Shown: positions 1 through 8,058 of the stretch, in pieces
Position numbering within the stretch: the first letter of the stretch is position 1
Layout: each line of letters opens with the position of its first letter
NCBI GenBank assembly: GCA_023399035.1
Contig: JAEWQX010000105.1
Span: forward strand, 1-27,500
DNA: 27,500 nucleotides
Direction: 5' to 3'
From: Bacillota bacterium
Lineage (GTDB): Bacteria; Bacillota; Clostridia; Clostridiales; Clostridiaceae
Made by a program: the position numbers and the translations under genes
Notes under the pieces: model-generated
Told to the model about the DNA's origin: nothing
Database searches by the model: none
What the model saw: only the letters and a program-made list of their open reading frames with translations

Positions 1-4
1 TTAT

Positions 5-889
5 CTATAATAAATTCTTAGCTTTCATCTCTTTCTTTAATACTTCAAGATTACATTCTTCCATAGGGAATAGAGGCATTCTTAAATGTCCTACATTATA
101 TCCCATAAGTCCTAAAGCTGTCTTAACTGGAATAGGATTTACTTCTATAAATAAAGCATTTATAAGATTTAAGTATTCTATTTGAAGCTTTGCACTTTCT
201 TCTGTTTTTCCATCAAAGAATAACTGACATATATCATGTGCTTCTCTTGGTGCTACATTTGAAAGAACTGAAATTACTCCCTTTCCTCCAAGTGATAGTA
301 TTGGTACAATCTGATCATCATTTCCTGAGTAAATAGTTAATTCATCACCACATAAGGCCTTTATTTCAGCTATCTGTGAAAGATTTCCGCTTGCTTCCTT
401 AACTGCTACTATGTTCTTATGCTTTGATAGTTCAAGACATGTTTTTGGTGATATATTTACTCCTGTTCTTGATGGTACATTATATAAAATTATTGGTAAA
501 TTCACCCTATCAGCTATATAATTATAGTGTTTAACTAGTCCTGACTGTGTAGTTTTATTATAGTATGGAGTAACTATTAATAGCCCATCTGCTCCTACTT
601 CTTCTGCATATTTTGATAGTTCTACTGCATATAATGTATCATTTGAACCTGTCCCTGCTATTACTGGAATTCTCTTATTTACATATTCCACTGTGAACTT
701 TATAGCTGCTCTATGTTCTTCATCGCTCATTGTAGCAGATTCCCCTGTAGTTCCTGCAATTACAATAGCATCTGTTCCGTTTTCTATATTAAAATCAATA
801 AGCTTCTTAAGCTCCTCAAAATTGATTCCTTCTTCATTAAATGGCGTTACAATAGCAACTGCTGCTCCTGTAAAAATTACTTTCTTCAT
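5..889 (-). CDS. dapA: 4-hydroxy-tetrahydrodipicolinate synthase
   Basis: DapA condenses pyruvate with aspartate semialdehyde, the first committed step of the diaminopimelate/lysine pathway, in the cytoplasm. The 294-residue protein has the usual family length. It shows the GTTGE loop at residues 46-50, the catalytic tyrosine in ILYNVPSRTG (Tyr136, Arg141) and the Schiff-base lysine in VAVKEASGN (Lys164). The start is supported by AAGGAGG a few bases upstream on the minus strand. The stop lies at the very left edge of the window, so downstream operon partners cannot be seen. The ~370-bp upstream region shows no lysine riboswitch, unlike lysA further along. Family assignment is firm. Confidence 0.97.
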   Translation of the reverse strand: MKKVIFTGAAVAIVTPFNEEGINFEELKKLIDFNIENGTDAIVIAGTTGESATMSDEEHRAAIKFTVEYVNKRIPVIAGTGSNDTLYAVELSKYAEEVGADGLLIVTPYYNKTTQSGLVKHYNYIADRVNLPIILYNVPSRTGVNISPKTCLELSKHKNIVAVKEASGNLSQIAEIKALCGDELTIYSGNDDQIVPILSLGGKGVISVLSNVAPREAHDICQLFFDGKTEESAKLQIEYLNLINALFIEVNPIPVKTALGLMGYNVGHLRMPLFPMEECNLEVLKKEMKAKNLL

Positions 890-1121
890 GATATAATCCT
901 CCTTAATATTTTGCTTTCATCCCCAATATTTTTATTCAAAATATTATCATTTTGAATTGACATCATATTCCATTAACCTTAAAATAAATAATGTTTTCCT
1001 AATAAAAAGTAAACATGCACAACATTCTAAATAAGCATTAAATAGCATTATATAAATGTATATTATTATTTATTTTTAGCTTAATTTAAATCTCTATCAA
1101 CTCTTAACTTAACTAAATATA

Positions 1122-1130
1122 ATTATATCA
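1122..1130 (-). promoter_or_regulatory. candidate extended -10 promoter for dapA
   Basis: On the minus strand the sequence reads TGATATAAT, a consensus extended -10 (TGnTATAAT). It lies in the 373-bp gene-free divergent region between dapA and the CDF transporter. No good -35 hexamer is seen. It would give a leader of roughly 230 nt. The rest of 890-1262 is AT-rich and shows no recognisable riboswitch or other element. Confidence 0.35.
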
Positions 1131-1262
1131 CATTAGATGAATACTATAAATTAGAATATATTTTTATCAATTAAATAATACTATTAAGGAAATAATTTCA
1201 ATGTGATATTTACCTTAATTTACACATATATATTTTGAAAATTTATGAAAGAGAGGCTCATT

Positions 1263-2438
1263 ATGTTATCTAAATTTCTAGTAAACAAATTTATAAAAAA
1301 TCATGATGATCTGCAGAACGTAAAAGTACGTAATTCCTATGGATTTTTAGGCGGTATTATAGGTATATTTATAAACCTCATCCTATTCACAGTAAAACTT
1401 TCAGTTGGACTTCTAACTTCAAGTATTTCTATTACTGCAGATGCATTTAACAACTTATCTGATGCTGCATCTTCAATAGTTACAATACTTGGATTTAAAC
1501 TTTCAAGTATGCCGGCAGACAAGGAGCATCCATTTGGTCATGGAAGAATAGAATATATTTCTGCATTAATAGTAGCATTCATGGTAATGCTTGTAGGTAT
1601 TCAATTTATTAAATCATCATTTCAAAAAATAATTAATCCTGAAATTGTTGTTTTTGAATTAGTACCTTTCATATTGCTATTATTATCTATTCTTCTTAAA
1701 ATATGGCTTTCAAGATTCAATAAGTATATAGGAAATACTATAAATTCATCAGCATTAAAGGCCGCTTCAGTAGATGCTTTAGGTGATGTATTTACTTCAA
1801 GCTGCGTTGCTATTTCATTCTTAGCTGCAAAATTCACATCACTTCCTATTGACGGATATATGGGTATGTGCGTTGCATTATTTATAGTGTACTCTGGCTT
1901 CAATCTTATACGAGAAACTTTGAATCCTCTTCTTGGTGAAGCTCCTGATCCTGAACTTGTAGATGCAATTAACAATAAGGTTATGTCTTATGAAAATATT
2001 TTAGGAACTCACGATCTTATAATCCATAACTATGGACCTGGCAGATGCATGTGTTCAATTCATGCTGAAATTCCAAGCGACATAAGCCTGGTAAAGATTC
2101 ATGAAATTATAGATAATGCCGAAAGAGAAATATCAGAAGAGCTTAATATATATCTTGTCATACATATTGATCCTATATGTGTAATAGAGGGTGAAGTTAA
2201 AGAAGTATATGATAATATAATAGGATTCATATCTCAATTTGATTATATTGATTCCATCCATGATTTCAGAATAATCGGTGATGGCGATGTCAAAAATATA
2301 ATTTTTGATGTGGTTATAGATACTTCTAAAAAGATAACTATAAGCGATGATGAAATTAAATCTACAATTTCTAATCATGTTAAAAAGGATAATCCAAATT
2401 ACAGATGTCTGATAACTATAGATAAACACTATACTTAA
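1263..2438 (+). CDS. cation diffusion facilitator (CDF) metal exporter, long C-terminal form
   Basis: This is a membrane proton-coupled divalent-metal exporter of the CDF family. An N-terminal multi-helix domain carries the conserved HPFGHGR(I)EY segment after transmembrane helix 2. Metal-site motifs are NxxxD in FNNLSD (helix 2) and DxxxD in VDALGD (helix 5). The Asn-for-Asp/His in helix 2 resembles manganese-type CDFs, so manganese export is a tentative inference. After the usual cytoplasmic domain there are about 100 extra residues that look like a second small alpha/beta domain; bacterial CDFs are usually near 300 residues and this one is 391. The start at 1263 (MLSKFL) is chosen because GAGAGG at 1251-1256 is six bases upstream. 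An ATG at 1245 is in frame but lacks such a site. It is transcribed away from dapA and ends at a strong hairpin. Confidence 0.92.
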   Translation: MLSKFLVNKFIKNHDDLQNVKVRNSYGFLGGIIGIFINLILFTVKLSVGLLTSSISITADAFNNLSDAASSIVTILGFKLSSMPADKEHPFGHGRIEYISALIVAFMVMLVGIQFIKSSFQKIINPEIVVFELVPFILLLLSILLKIWLSRFNKYIGNTINSSALKAASVDALGDVFTSSCVAISFLAAKFTSLPIDGYMGMCVALFIVYSGFNLIRETLNPLLGEAPDPELVDAINNKVMSYENILGTHDLIIHNYGPGRCMCSIHAEIPSDISLVKIHEIIDNAEREISEELNIYLVIHIDPICVIEGEVKEVYDNIIGFISQFDYIDSIHDFRIIGDGDVKNIIFDVVIDTSKKITISDDEIKSTISNHVKKDNPNYRCLITIDKHYT

Positions 2439-2510
2439 AACTATATTATTACTTAAAATTCAAATAATCCTTAGTGCTTTATTAGTATATAGAATAACTT
2501 TTTATTAAAA

Positions 2511-2568
2511 TACAGGGGGCAATCTTATTTAACTTCAATGATAAATAAGACTGCTCCCTGTATCTTTT
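2511..2568. terminator. strong hairpin terminator between convergent genes
   Basis: A 21-base arm (2511-2531) pairs almost perfectly with 2542-2562 across a 10-base loop, with only G-U wobbles as imperfections. It is followed by TCTTTTTA on the plus strand, and by TTTTAATAAAAA in the minus direction. It probably terminates both the CDF exporter gene (plus) and the M13 peptidase gene (minus). The remainder of 2439-2685 is AT-rich with nothing further recognised. Confidence 0.85.
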
Positions 2569-2685
2569 TAACATATATTATTTTAATTAATTTTAATAAT
2601 TCATAAGATAACTAATATAAAACCATATGATATAAAATTAATAGTATAACCACATTATATTGAACTTACAATATATAATCACCTA

Positions 2686-4743
2686 TTACCATAAAGGGGC
2701 AATCCTATACTCTGGACTCACATACATATTGTCATCTGGTCCTATGCTGTAAGTATCATAGAACTTCTGAAACTGAGATAAAACAATATTTACCCTTGCT
2801 TTATCAGGTGAGTGCTCATCAGTTTCCAATGCCTTTTCATACCCGTCTTGAGTTTTTACACATTTATAAGCTCTTGCATATGATTCAAAGAATAATTTAT
2901 AATCAGCATTTTCCTTGCTATGTAGTAAATCTAAAATACATGACATAGCTTCTATATCTGCAATATTCTCACATAAAGTAAGCTCACCATCTATATATTT
3001 CCCAGGAAAACCTTCAATTGAACTATAATAATCCCTTATATACAAAACTTTTTCCTTATACCTATTAAAATCATCTTGTGTCCACATTTCCTCAATATTA
3101 CCTTCACCATCAAAAAATGCACCTAATACATCCAATGAGTGTCCTATCTCATGCCCAAGAACTATACCTATTCCTGCAAGCTTCTTTTCCATTGGATCAT
3201 TTATATTATATAGTTCAGGCTGAAGTATTCCTGGAGTTATTATTACAGTATTATTAAATGTATGGTATTCAGCAACAACATCCTGTGGAAGTATCTGATC
3301 AGTAATTTCGCCCTTGCTTATAGGCTTGTTCAACATCTTTATCTGATTCTCCTTAGCTGCTAAAGCTAAATTCATTACATTTTCTAAAAGACTTCCTCCC
3401 TGTGAATATAACTTTATTTCTGCATTGGAGTAATCTTGATTACTATTTGAGTAACCTATATTTATCTTCATTTTATTTAACTTGTCCATAATTTTTTCTC
3501 TTGTTAAATTACTTATCCATGTACAATTACTTATTTTATTTTTATAAACTTTCATCACTTCATCTGCTATATGTTGTACATCTTTTCTTTCATCTTCATT
3601 AAAGCTTTTATCAGAATATAACTTTCCTAGTGATGTAGGAAACAAGCTGTTGATTTTGCTGTAAGCCTCATCCTCTATTGAATTATATGAAAAGTCTATA
3701 TCTAAAACAGATTCTATAAAATCATAATATAATTTATCCATATCTTGTGATAAATATCTTCCTGTAGATTTTATTATATTTATTTTTATATAGTTTTTAA
3801 TATAAGATAAATTTTCTTGTGTCCATAATTCATTTAATCTCTTAATCCAATCCATTTCACTTACTATGATATAATTTGCATTGTCTATCTTTAAGTCTTT
3901 CATTATCTGTGAAAAATTCATATTAGGAGCTATTCTGTCTAAATCCTCAACTTTCACAAGAATATCACATTTAGTTTTATCCTTCTGGCTTTCATCTACA
4001 TCTGAACTCAAAATAGAACCCGAAATAGAACTTTCAAACTTAAACAAATCATCTAACATCTGATTTATCTGAGCTTCATCATAACCACTTTTTTGTAAAA
4101 GATCTGTATAAAAGCTTCTAACCTTTGAATAATATAAAGAACTATTTATATCGTTGTACCTTGATGAATCTATAAGACTCAATGATGTAGGTTCAATATA
4201 TACTTCATATGCAGTACTGTTGTAATTTTCCTGTATATTGAAATTAATAATATTATCAATAATATCTATTTCATTATCTCCAAGTAGTTTATTTAGTTGA
4301 TCAATACTACTAACTGCATCTATTCTGGAAATATATTTCTTAACAGGATTACTTCCTTGATCATTCCTTGATTCTACATTAATATAATTTGAATATACAT
4401 CTGCCATTTTTCTTTCATCACTATTTTCGCCATATCTATTCTTATCAGAAATGAACTTATTAAATTCTTCTCTAATTATTCTCGTATTATTTTCTCTTAT
4501 ATCACTATAAGTGCTTTTTTCTCCATAAAATGCATTTATACTATCAGCTACGGTATTTTCCCATTCACCATTAACAGCTTCATAAAAATCATCCTGCGGC
4601 CTCACATAACTTATGTCAACAGTACTTAATCCACTTTGCCCTAGACTACTCTCTGCTGCAGATACACTTGCTCCCGGCATCATCATTGAAATAATAACTG
4701 CAGTAGAAGCCAACAAACTCACTATTTTTTTATTTCTTTTCAT
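2686..4743 (-). CDS. secreted M13-family (neprilysin-like) zinc metallopeptidase
   Basis: This is an extracellular endopeptidase of the M13 family. The N-terminus is a signal peptide: basic MKRNKK, then a hydrophobic stretch ending near ASVSAAE at about residue 30. The catalytic domain is C-terminal. The zinc motif HEIGH is at residues 531-535, the third ligand Glu592 lies in ENIAD, and the conserved ITPGILQP segment precedes it at about 502-509. The end of the protein (HSPDKARVN ... APLW) matches the usual M13 C-terminus. The length of 685 residues is typical. No lipobox Cys or sortase signal is seen, so the enzyme is probably released or loosely associated with the wall. The ribosome site GAGGTAGGAT precedes the ATG. 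A TATAAT lies on the minus strand at 4795-4800, without a convincing -35. The gene stands alone, so its substrate cannot be inferred. Confidence 0.93.
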   Translation of the reverse strand: MKRNKKIVSLLASTAVIISMMMPGASVSAAESSLGQSGLSTVDISYVRPQDDFYEAVNGEWENTVADSINAFYGEKSTYSDIRENNTRIIREEFNKFISDKNRYGENSDERKMADVYSNYINVESRNDQGSNPVKKYISRIDAVSSIDQLNKLLGDNEIDIIDNIINFNIQENYNSTAYEVYIEPTSLSLIDSSRYNDINSSLYYSKVRSFYTDLLQKSGYDEAQINQMLDDLFKFESSISGSILSSDVDESQKDKTKCDILVKVEDLDRIAPNMNFSQIMKDLKIDNANYIIVSEMDWIKRLNELWTQENLSYIKNYIKINIIKSTGRYLSQDMDKLYYDFIESVLDIDFSYNSIEDEAYSKINSLFPTSLGKLYSDKSFNEDERKDVQHIADEVMKVYKNKISNCTWISNLTREKIMDKLNKMKINIGYSNSNQDYSNAEIKLYSQGGSLLENVMNLALAAKENQIKMLNKPISKGEITDQILPQDVVAEYHTFNNTVIITPGILQPELYNINDPMEKKLAGIGIVLGHEIGHSLDVLGAFFDGEGNIEEMWTQDDFNRYKEKVLYIRDYYSSIEGFPGKYIDGELTLCENIADIEAMSCILDLLHSKENADYKLFFESYARAYKCVKTQDGYEKALETDEHSPDKARVNIVLSQFQKFYDTYSIGPDDNMYVSPEYRIAPLW

Positions 4744-5049
4744 ATCCTACCTCACTGTTTTAATTTATTATATAGCGTATTTGCTTTACTTACAATTATA
4801 CCTTAAATATACATAACTAGGAATATTTTTAACAATGATAGAAATCAATATTTTAACTCCCCTACTAATCCATAATCAAACATCATATATCATTACTATA
4901 TAAAATTTTGCTGTTATATTATCATCAATTTCATACTATATTTATTGAACATCTCTTTATTCATAGCTGTGAATATAGTTTTAAAATTAAATACATATAA
5001 GTTTAATTTTATTTCCTCCCTTATCCTTATATACATTATTTCATAGTAA

Positions 5050-5076
5050 AAACTTTTTTATAATTAAATGTTGTTA
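5050..5076 (+). repeat. left terminal inverted repeat of the IS1595-like element
   Basis: Pairs with 6258-6284 as described for the element, with 24 of 27 positions matching. It lies about 65 bp outside the stop codon of the transposase ORF. Confidence 0.6.
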
Positions 5077-5140
5077 CTTTAAAGTTAATACTAACGGTAT
5101 TTCTTATTTAGCTATATTGCTTACTTAAATTTGAATACAC

Positions 5141-6157
5141 CTAATAATTTTCTAAATGAGTCATTTTTAATGATTCAGTGGATGTATAAAATCCATTCTT
5201 AAGTAATTCTTTGAATATTTTCATATAATCAAATCTCTTAATTGAATTCACTAATGAATAAAAACTATAGTAATGCTTAATATATTTTGTTGCTATTCCT
5301 TTGAAATGCCATATCCAACAGCTTAATCCCCTTATAAAATCCTTCATACTGCTGCATACCTGAAAATTATCCTGCATATGATATATACCAACCCAATTCT
5401 TTTGTATCCTAAAACCATACTTTTTCCTTACATTCTTAGGTAGATTTTTGTTATATTCCATTATAGATTCCTCAAGTTCCGATTTACCAATACTATACAA
5501 ATGTACATAGCAATCTTTTGCTACATTTCTTAATACATCTTTTTCAAATGCATCCAATAAACTTTTATCGCCATCTTCTACATGTACACTTATCTTAGGA
5601 AGATAATCATCTTCTGCTGATATAAGTACTTTCACATCCTTTGTCATATATCCATAGAGTCTGGCAGTCTTGTTTTCTATTGTCTCAGCATAAGTAAACT
5701 TCTTGTTTCTGCTTCCTTTATAGCATTTTGGAATTTCATAATCATTCACGGTTACACTTTCATTGAACCTTTCAGGTTTATAATAATTTTCAACAGCATG
5801 AAAAACCTTATGCCTCCAATTAAATGCTGTTGATACTGATATTTTTAATATTTTCGCAGATAATTCAAGTGTTAAGTTTTCACACATACACTCAACAAAA
5901 CTAATCCATTTTTCTGGTTTATGTTTTAAGTACTTCCATACGGAAAATGTTGTACTTGAAAATGTTCTTCCACACCCTTCATTTTTACATCTATACCTCT
6001 GTATCCCTTCATATTTTCCATGTTTTATAAAATGTGTACATCCACAATAAGGACAACACTCATACTTCTTTACATTATGTACACTGTAAATCTGTTGTTT
6101 CAATGCCTTTTCTTTATACTTATTAATTTTTTTGAATTTATAATCTGCTTCTATCAT
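5141..6157 (-). CDS. IS1595-family-like transposase, apparently lacking the canonical catalytic residues
   Basis: The 338-residue ORF is uninterrupted. Its N-terminus is a zinc ribbon (CPYCG at about residue 36, then CKNEGCG). A helix-turn-helix follows with the wording typical of IS1595 transposases (AKILKISVSTAFNWRHK). The C-terminal part also follows the family, with GIYHMQDNF and FKGIATKYIKHYYSF matching the region around the last catalytic position. However, the segment that should read as a DET-type first catalytic motif is VNDYEIPKCYKGSR, so the first aspartate appears to be Asn. The second-aspartate region has YSIGKS, and the usual YHSRLK histidine is Cys (QVCSSMK). The DDE-type site is therefore probably lost, although the reading frame is intact. 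Possible explanations are a defective insertion sequence, a domesticated DNA-binding protein, or a divergent subgroup with an unrecognised active site. Assignment to the superfamily is good; activity is doubtful. Confidence 0.75.
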   Translation of the reverse strand: MIEADYKFKKINKYKEKALKQQIYSVHNVKKYECCPYCGCTHFIKHGKYEGIQRYRCKNEGCGRTFSSTTFSVWKYLKHKPEKWISFVECMCENLTLELSAKILKISVSTAFNWRHKVFHAVENYYKPERFNESVTVNDYEIPKCYKGSRNKKFTYAETIENKTARLYGYMTKDVKVLISAEDDYLPKISVHVEDGDKSLLDAFEKDVLRNVAKDCYVHLYSIGKSELEESIMEYNKNLPKNVRKKYGFRIQKNWVGIYHMQDNFQVCSSMKDFIRGLSCWIWHFKGIATKYIKHYYSFYSLVNSIKRFDYMKIFKELLKNGFYTSTESLKMTHLENY

Positions 6158-6257
6158 GGATAAACCCCTTCCTATGATGAAAATTTATATTTAAAGTCTT
6201 TTATTCGTTCATATTTATTTATCCATAATTATTAACACTTTCTTTATCTTTTAATCT

Positions 6258-6284
6258 TAGCAACATTTATTGATAAAAAAGTTT
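6258..6284 (-). repeat. right terminal inverted repeat of the IS1595-like element
   Basis: Reverse complement of the repeat at 5050-5076 with three mismatches. It lies about 100 bp upstream of the transposase start. Confidence 0.6.
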
Positions 6285-6340
6285 CTTAGCCTATTTCTAA
6301 TGTATATAGATAGTAATATATTTTGAGCAATATATTTATA

Positions 6341-6388
6341 TAAAAATAACGCATCTAAGATTATGCTAAATAACCTTAGATACGTTAT
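6341..6388 (-). terminator. rho-independent terminator of the amino-acid ABC operon
   Basis: A 19-bp stem (6346-6364 with 6370-6388, two G-U pairs) closes a 5-base loop. In the minus direction it is followed by TTTTTATAT. It lies about 30 bp past the stop of the ATPase gene, right where the operon should end. Confidence 0.9.
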
Positions 6389-6419
6389 CTTATATTTTCT
6401 CTATTAGTAATTCCTAAAT

Positions 6420-7142
6420 TTAAAGTACTTTAGATAGAAAATCTATAGTACGCGGATTTTTAGGGTTTTTAAAAATTTCTTCTGGTGTACCAGATTCTAA
6501 AATTTTTCCCTGATCCATAAATAATATCCTGTTACCAACTTCTCTTGCAAATCCCATTTCATGAGTTACCACAACCATTGTCATACCTTCTTTTGCAAGA
6601 TCTTTCATAACATTCAAAACTTCTCCAACCATTTCAGGATCTAATGCTGAAGTAGGTTCATCAAATAGCATAACATCTGGCTCCATAGCAAGAGCACGTG
6701 CTATTGCTATTCTCTGTTTCTGCCCTCCTGAAAGTGATGCTGGATATGCATCTATTTTATCTTCAAGCCCAACCTTTTTCAGTAATTCTACTGCCTTCTT
6801 TTTTGCTTCCTCCTTAGATACCTTTTTAACTTTTATAGGTGCAAGGCATATGTTTTCATATACTGTTTTATGGGGAAACAAATTAAACTGCTGGAATACC
6901 ATCCCCATCTTTTCTCTCATCCTATCAATATTTGTTTCCTTAGATGTTATATCCTTGCCTTCAAACGTTATTTGTCCATCTGTAGGTGTTTCCAGAAGAT
7001 TAAGGCATCTTAAAAATGTACTTTTTCCAGATCCTGATGGCCCTATTACAACTACAACTTCTCCTTTTGTAATATGCTCATCTATCCCTTTCAAAACTTC
7101 ATTTTTTCCAAAACTCTTATGCAGGTTATTAACGTATATCAC
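6420..7142 (-). CDS. polar amino-acid ABC transporter ATP-binding protein (GlnQ-like)
   Basis: This is the cytoplasmic ATPase that powers uptake of a polar amino acid. All ABC motifs are intact: Walker A GPSGSGKST (residues 34-42), Q-loop VFQQFNLF, signature LSGGQKQR, Walker B VMLFDEPTSALDP and the H-loop VTHEM. The length of 240 residues is normal for the GlnQ/ArtP group. The start codon lies inside the permease gene (14-bp overlap), which implies translational coupling. It is the last gene of the lipoprotein-permease-ATPase operon and is followed by a terminator. The specific amino acid cannot be told from the sequence; glutamine, cystine, arginine and histidine systems look alike at this level. 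Confidence 0.96.
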   Translation of the reverse strand: MIYVNNLHKSFGKNEVLKGIDEHITKGEVVVVIGPSGSGKSTFLRCLNLLETPTDGQITFEGKDITSKETNIDRMREKMGMVFQQFNLFPHKTVYENICLAPIKVKKVSKEEAKKKAVELLKKVGLEDKIDAYPASLSGGQKQRIAIARALAMEPDVMLFDEPTSALDPEMVGEVLNVMKDLAKEGMTMVVVTHEMGFAREVGNRILFMDQGKILESGTPEEIFKNPKNPRTIDFLSKVL

Positions 7143-7797
7143 TTGCCTTCATCCTCCTTTCAACATAGCCCAATACTCTTGTTAATGTAAATGTAATTAT
7201 AAAGTAAATTATTGCTGCTACAACTACTGGTTCAAGTCCTAATGCTGTATTTCCTCTTACAATACCTGCATTGTACATAAGTTCTGCAACGCCAATGACT
7301 GATACCATAGAAGATTCCTTTATTACTGAAATAAACTCATTGCCTAATGCTGGTAATATATTCTTAAATGCCTGTGGTATTATTACTTCAAACATAGCCT
7401 GTCTTTGATTCATACCAAGGCTTCTTGCAGCTTCCATCTGCCCCTTGTCTACTGCTTCAATTCCTGCTCTTATTATTTCTGATACATATGCTGATGAATT
7501 TAGAGATAAAGCAATTGCCCCTGTTGCCATATCAGGTAAATCCATTCCTATAAGTTTAGGTAAGCCAATATAGATTATGTATATCTGAACTAATAATGGT
7601 GTTCCTCTTACAAATTCAACATAAGCTGTACCAATAAAACTTATTACTTTAAATCTTGAACGTCTTAATAGTGTAAGTCCAAGACCTAATATTGTTCCAA
7701 ATAATACTGCAAAAAAAGCTAAAACTATAGTTATTTCTGCACCTCTAATAAAAAATCCAAAATACTTTTCTAAAAATGTAAAATTCAAAATCTCCAC
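7129..7797 (-). CDS. polar amino-acid ABC transporter permease (HisM/GlnP type)
   Basis: This is the integral membrane subunit of the amino-acid importer. The first helix region is FFIRGAEITIVLAFFAVLFG. The family's ATPase-docking EAA loop is seen as EAARSLGMNQRQAMFEVIIPQA at about residues 120-140. FVRGTPLLVQIYIIY is the conserved HisMQ-type motif preceding it. The 222-residue length is typical. A GGGGG-type ribosome site lies just before the start at 7797. The gene overlaps the ATPase by 14 bp and is separated from the binding-protein gene by a 250-bp repeat-like element, so the three-gene operon has been stretched at this point. Confidence 0.95.
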   Translation of the reverse strand: MEILNFTFLEKYFGFFIRGAEITIVLAFFAVLFGTILGLGLTLLRRSRFKVISFIGTAYVEFVRGTPLLVQIYIIYIGLPKLIGMDLPDMATGAIALSLNSSAYVSEIIRAGIEAVDKGQMEAARSLGMNQRQAMFEVIIPQAFKNILPALGNEFISVIKESSMVSVIGVAELMYNAGIVRGNTALGLEPVVVAAIIYFIITFTLTRVLGYVERRMKASDIR

Positions 7798-7804
7798 TCC
7801 CCCT

Positions 7805-8052
7805 GTCAGTTGAAAATTGATGCCCTTTATGGGTACTCTCTATGAGTAATTGAAAGTTGATAGTTATGGATGAAAAAACCTTGTTTTTTCTAAAAAGTAA
7901 TTCTTAGAAACAGTTTATGCTGTTTCATCCTGCTACCAGCTTTCCACATTAACTATCAACTGATGAGTGTTTAAATTAAATATTAAAAGTATTCACTAAC
8001 TCATCGCACTATTCTCTAAGTCATCAACTTTTCATTATCAACAATCAACTTT
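7805..8052 (-). repeat. 250-bp repeat-like element (copy A) within the ABC operon
   Basis: This non-coding block fills the whole gap between the binding-protein and permease genes. Its ends and interior are rich in variants of AGTTGATAGTTATGG in both orientations, for example 7855-7868 against the inverse ATTAACTATCAACT at 7948-7961, and a right edge with ATCAACTTTTCATTATCAAC. It contains the hairpin motif GAAACAG-TTTATG-CTGTTTC followed by ATCCT (7907-7931). A near-identical motif and similar ends occur in a second block at 17925-18175. No ORF is present. This looks like an interspersed palindromic or MITE-type intergenic repeat; the exact ends are uncertain. Confidence 0.5.
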
Positions 8053-8058
8053 TTTAAA

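Larger units (their letters stand above)
5050..6284 (-). mobile_element. IS1595-like insertion sequence with terminal inverted repeats
   Basis: A single transposase-type ORF is bracketed by two 27-bp imperfect inverted repeats. The left repeat at 5050-5076 begins AAACTTTTTTAT and ends AAATGTTGTTA. The right repeat at 6258-6284 reads, as reverse complement, AAACTTTTTTAT ... AAATGTTGCTA. Only three of 27 positions differ. The element would be about 1235 bp. No clean 8-bp target duplication is visible outside the repeats, so the insertion may be old or the true ends may lie slightly further out. The left flank 4744-5049 is AT-rich, with no gene recognised. Confidence 0.6.

Noticed and set aside
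693..955. Plus-strand ORFs opposite dapA, and similar ORFs opposite ftsH, the CDF exporter and the peptidases
   Set aside because: They are antisense shadows of well-supported genes, lack ribosome sites and show no protein-family features.
890..1262. Lysine riboswitch or T-box ahead of dapA
   Set aside because: None of the conserved L-box or T-box segments is visible on the dapA strand; only a promoter-like -10 was found.
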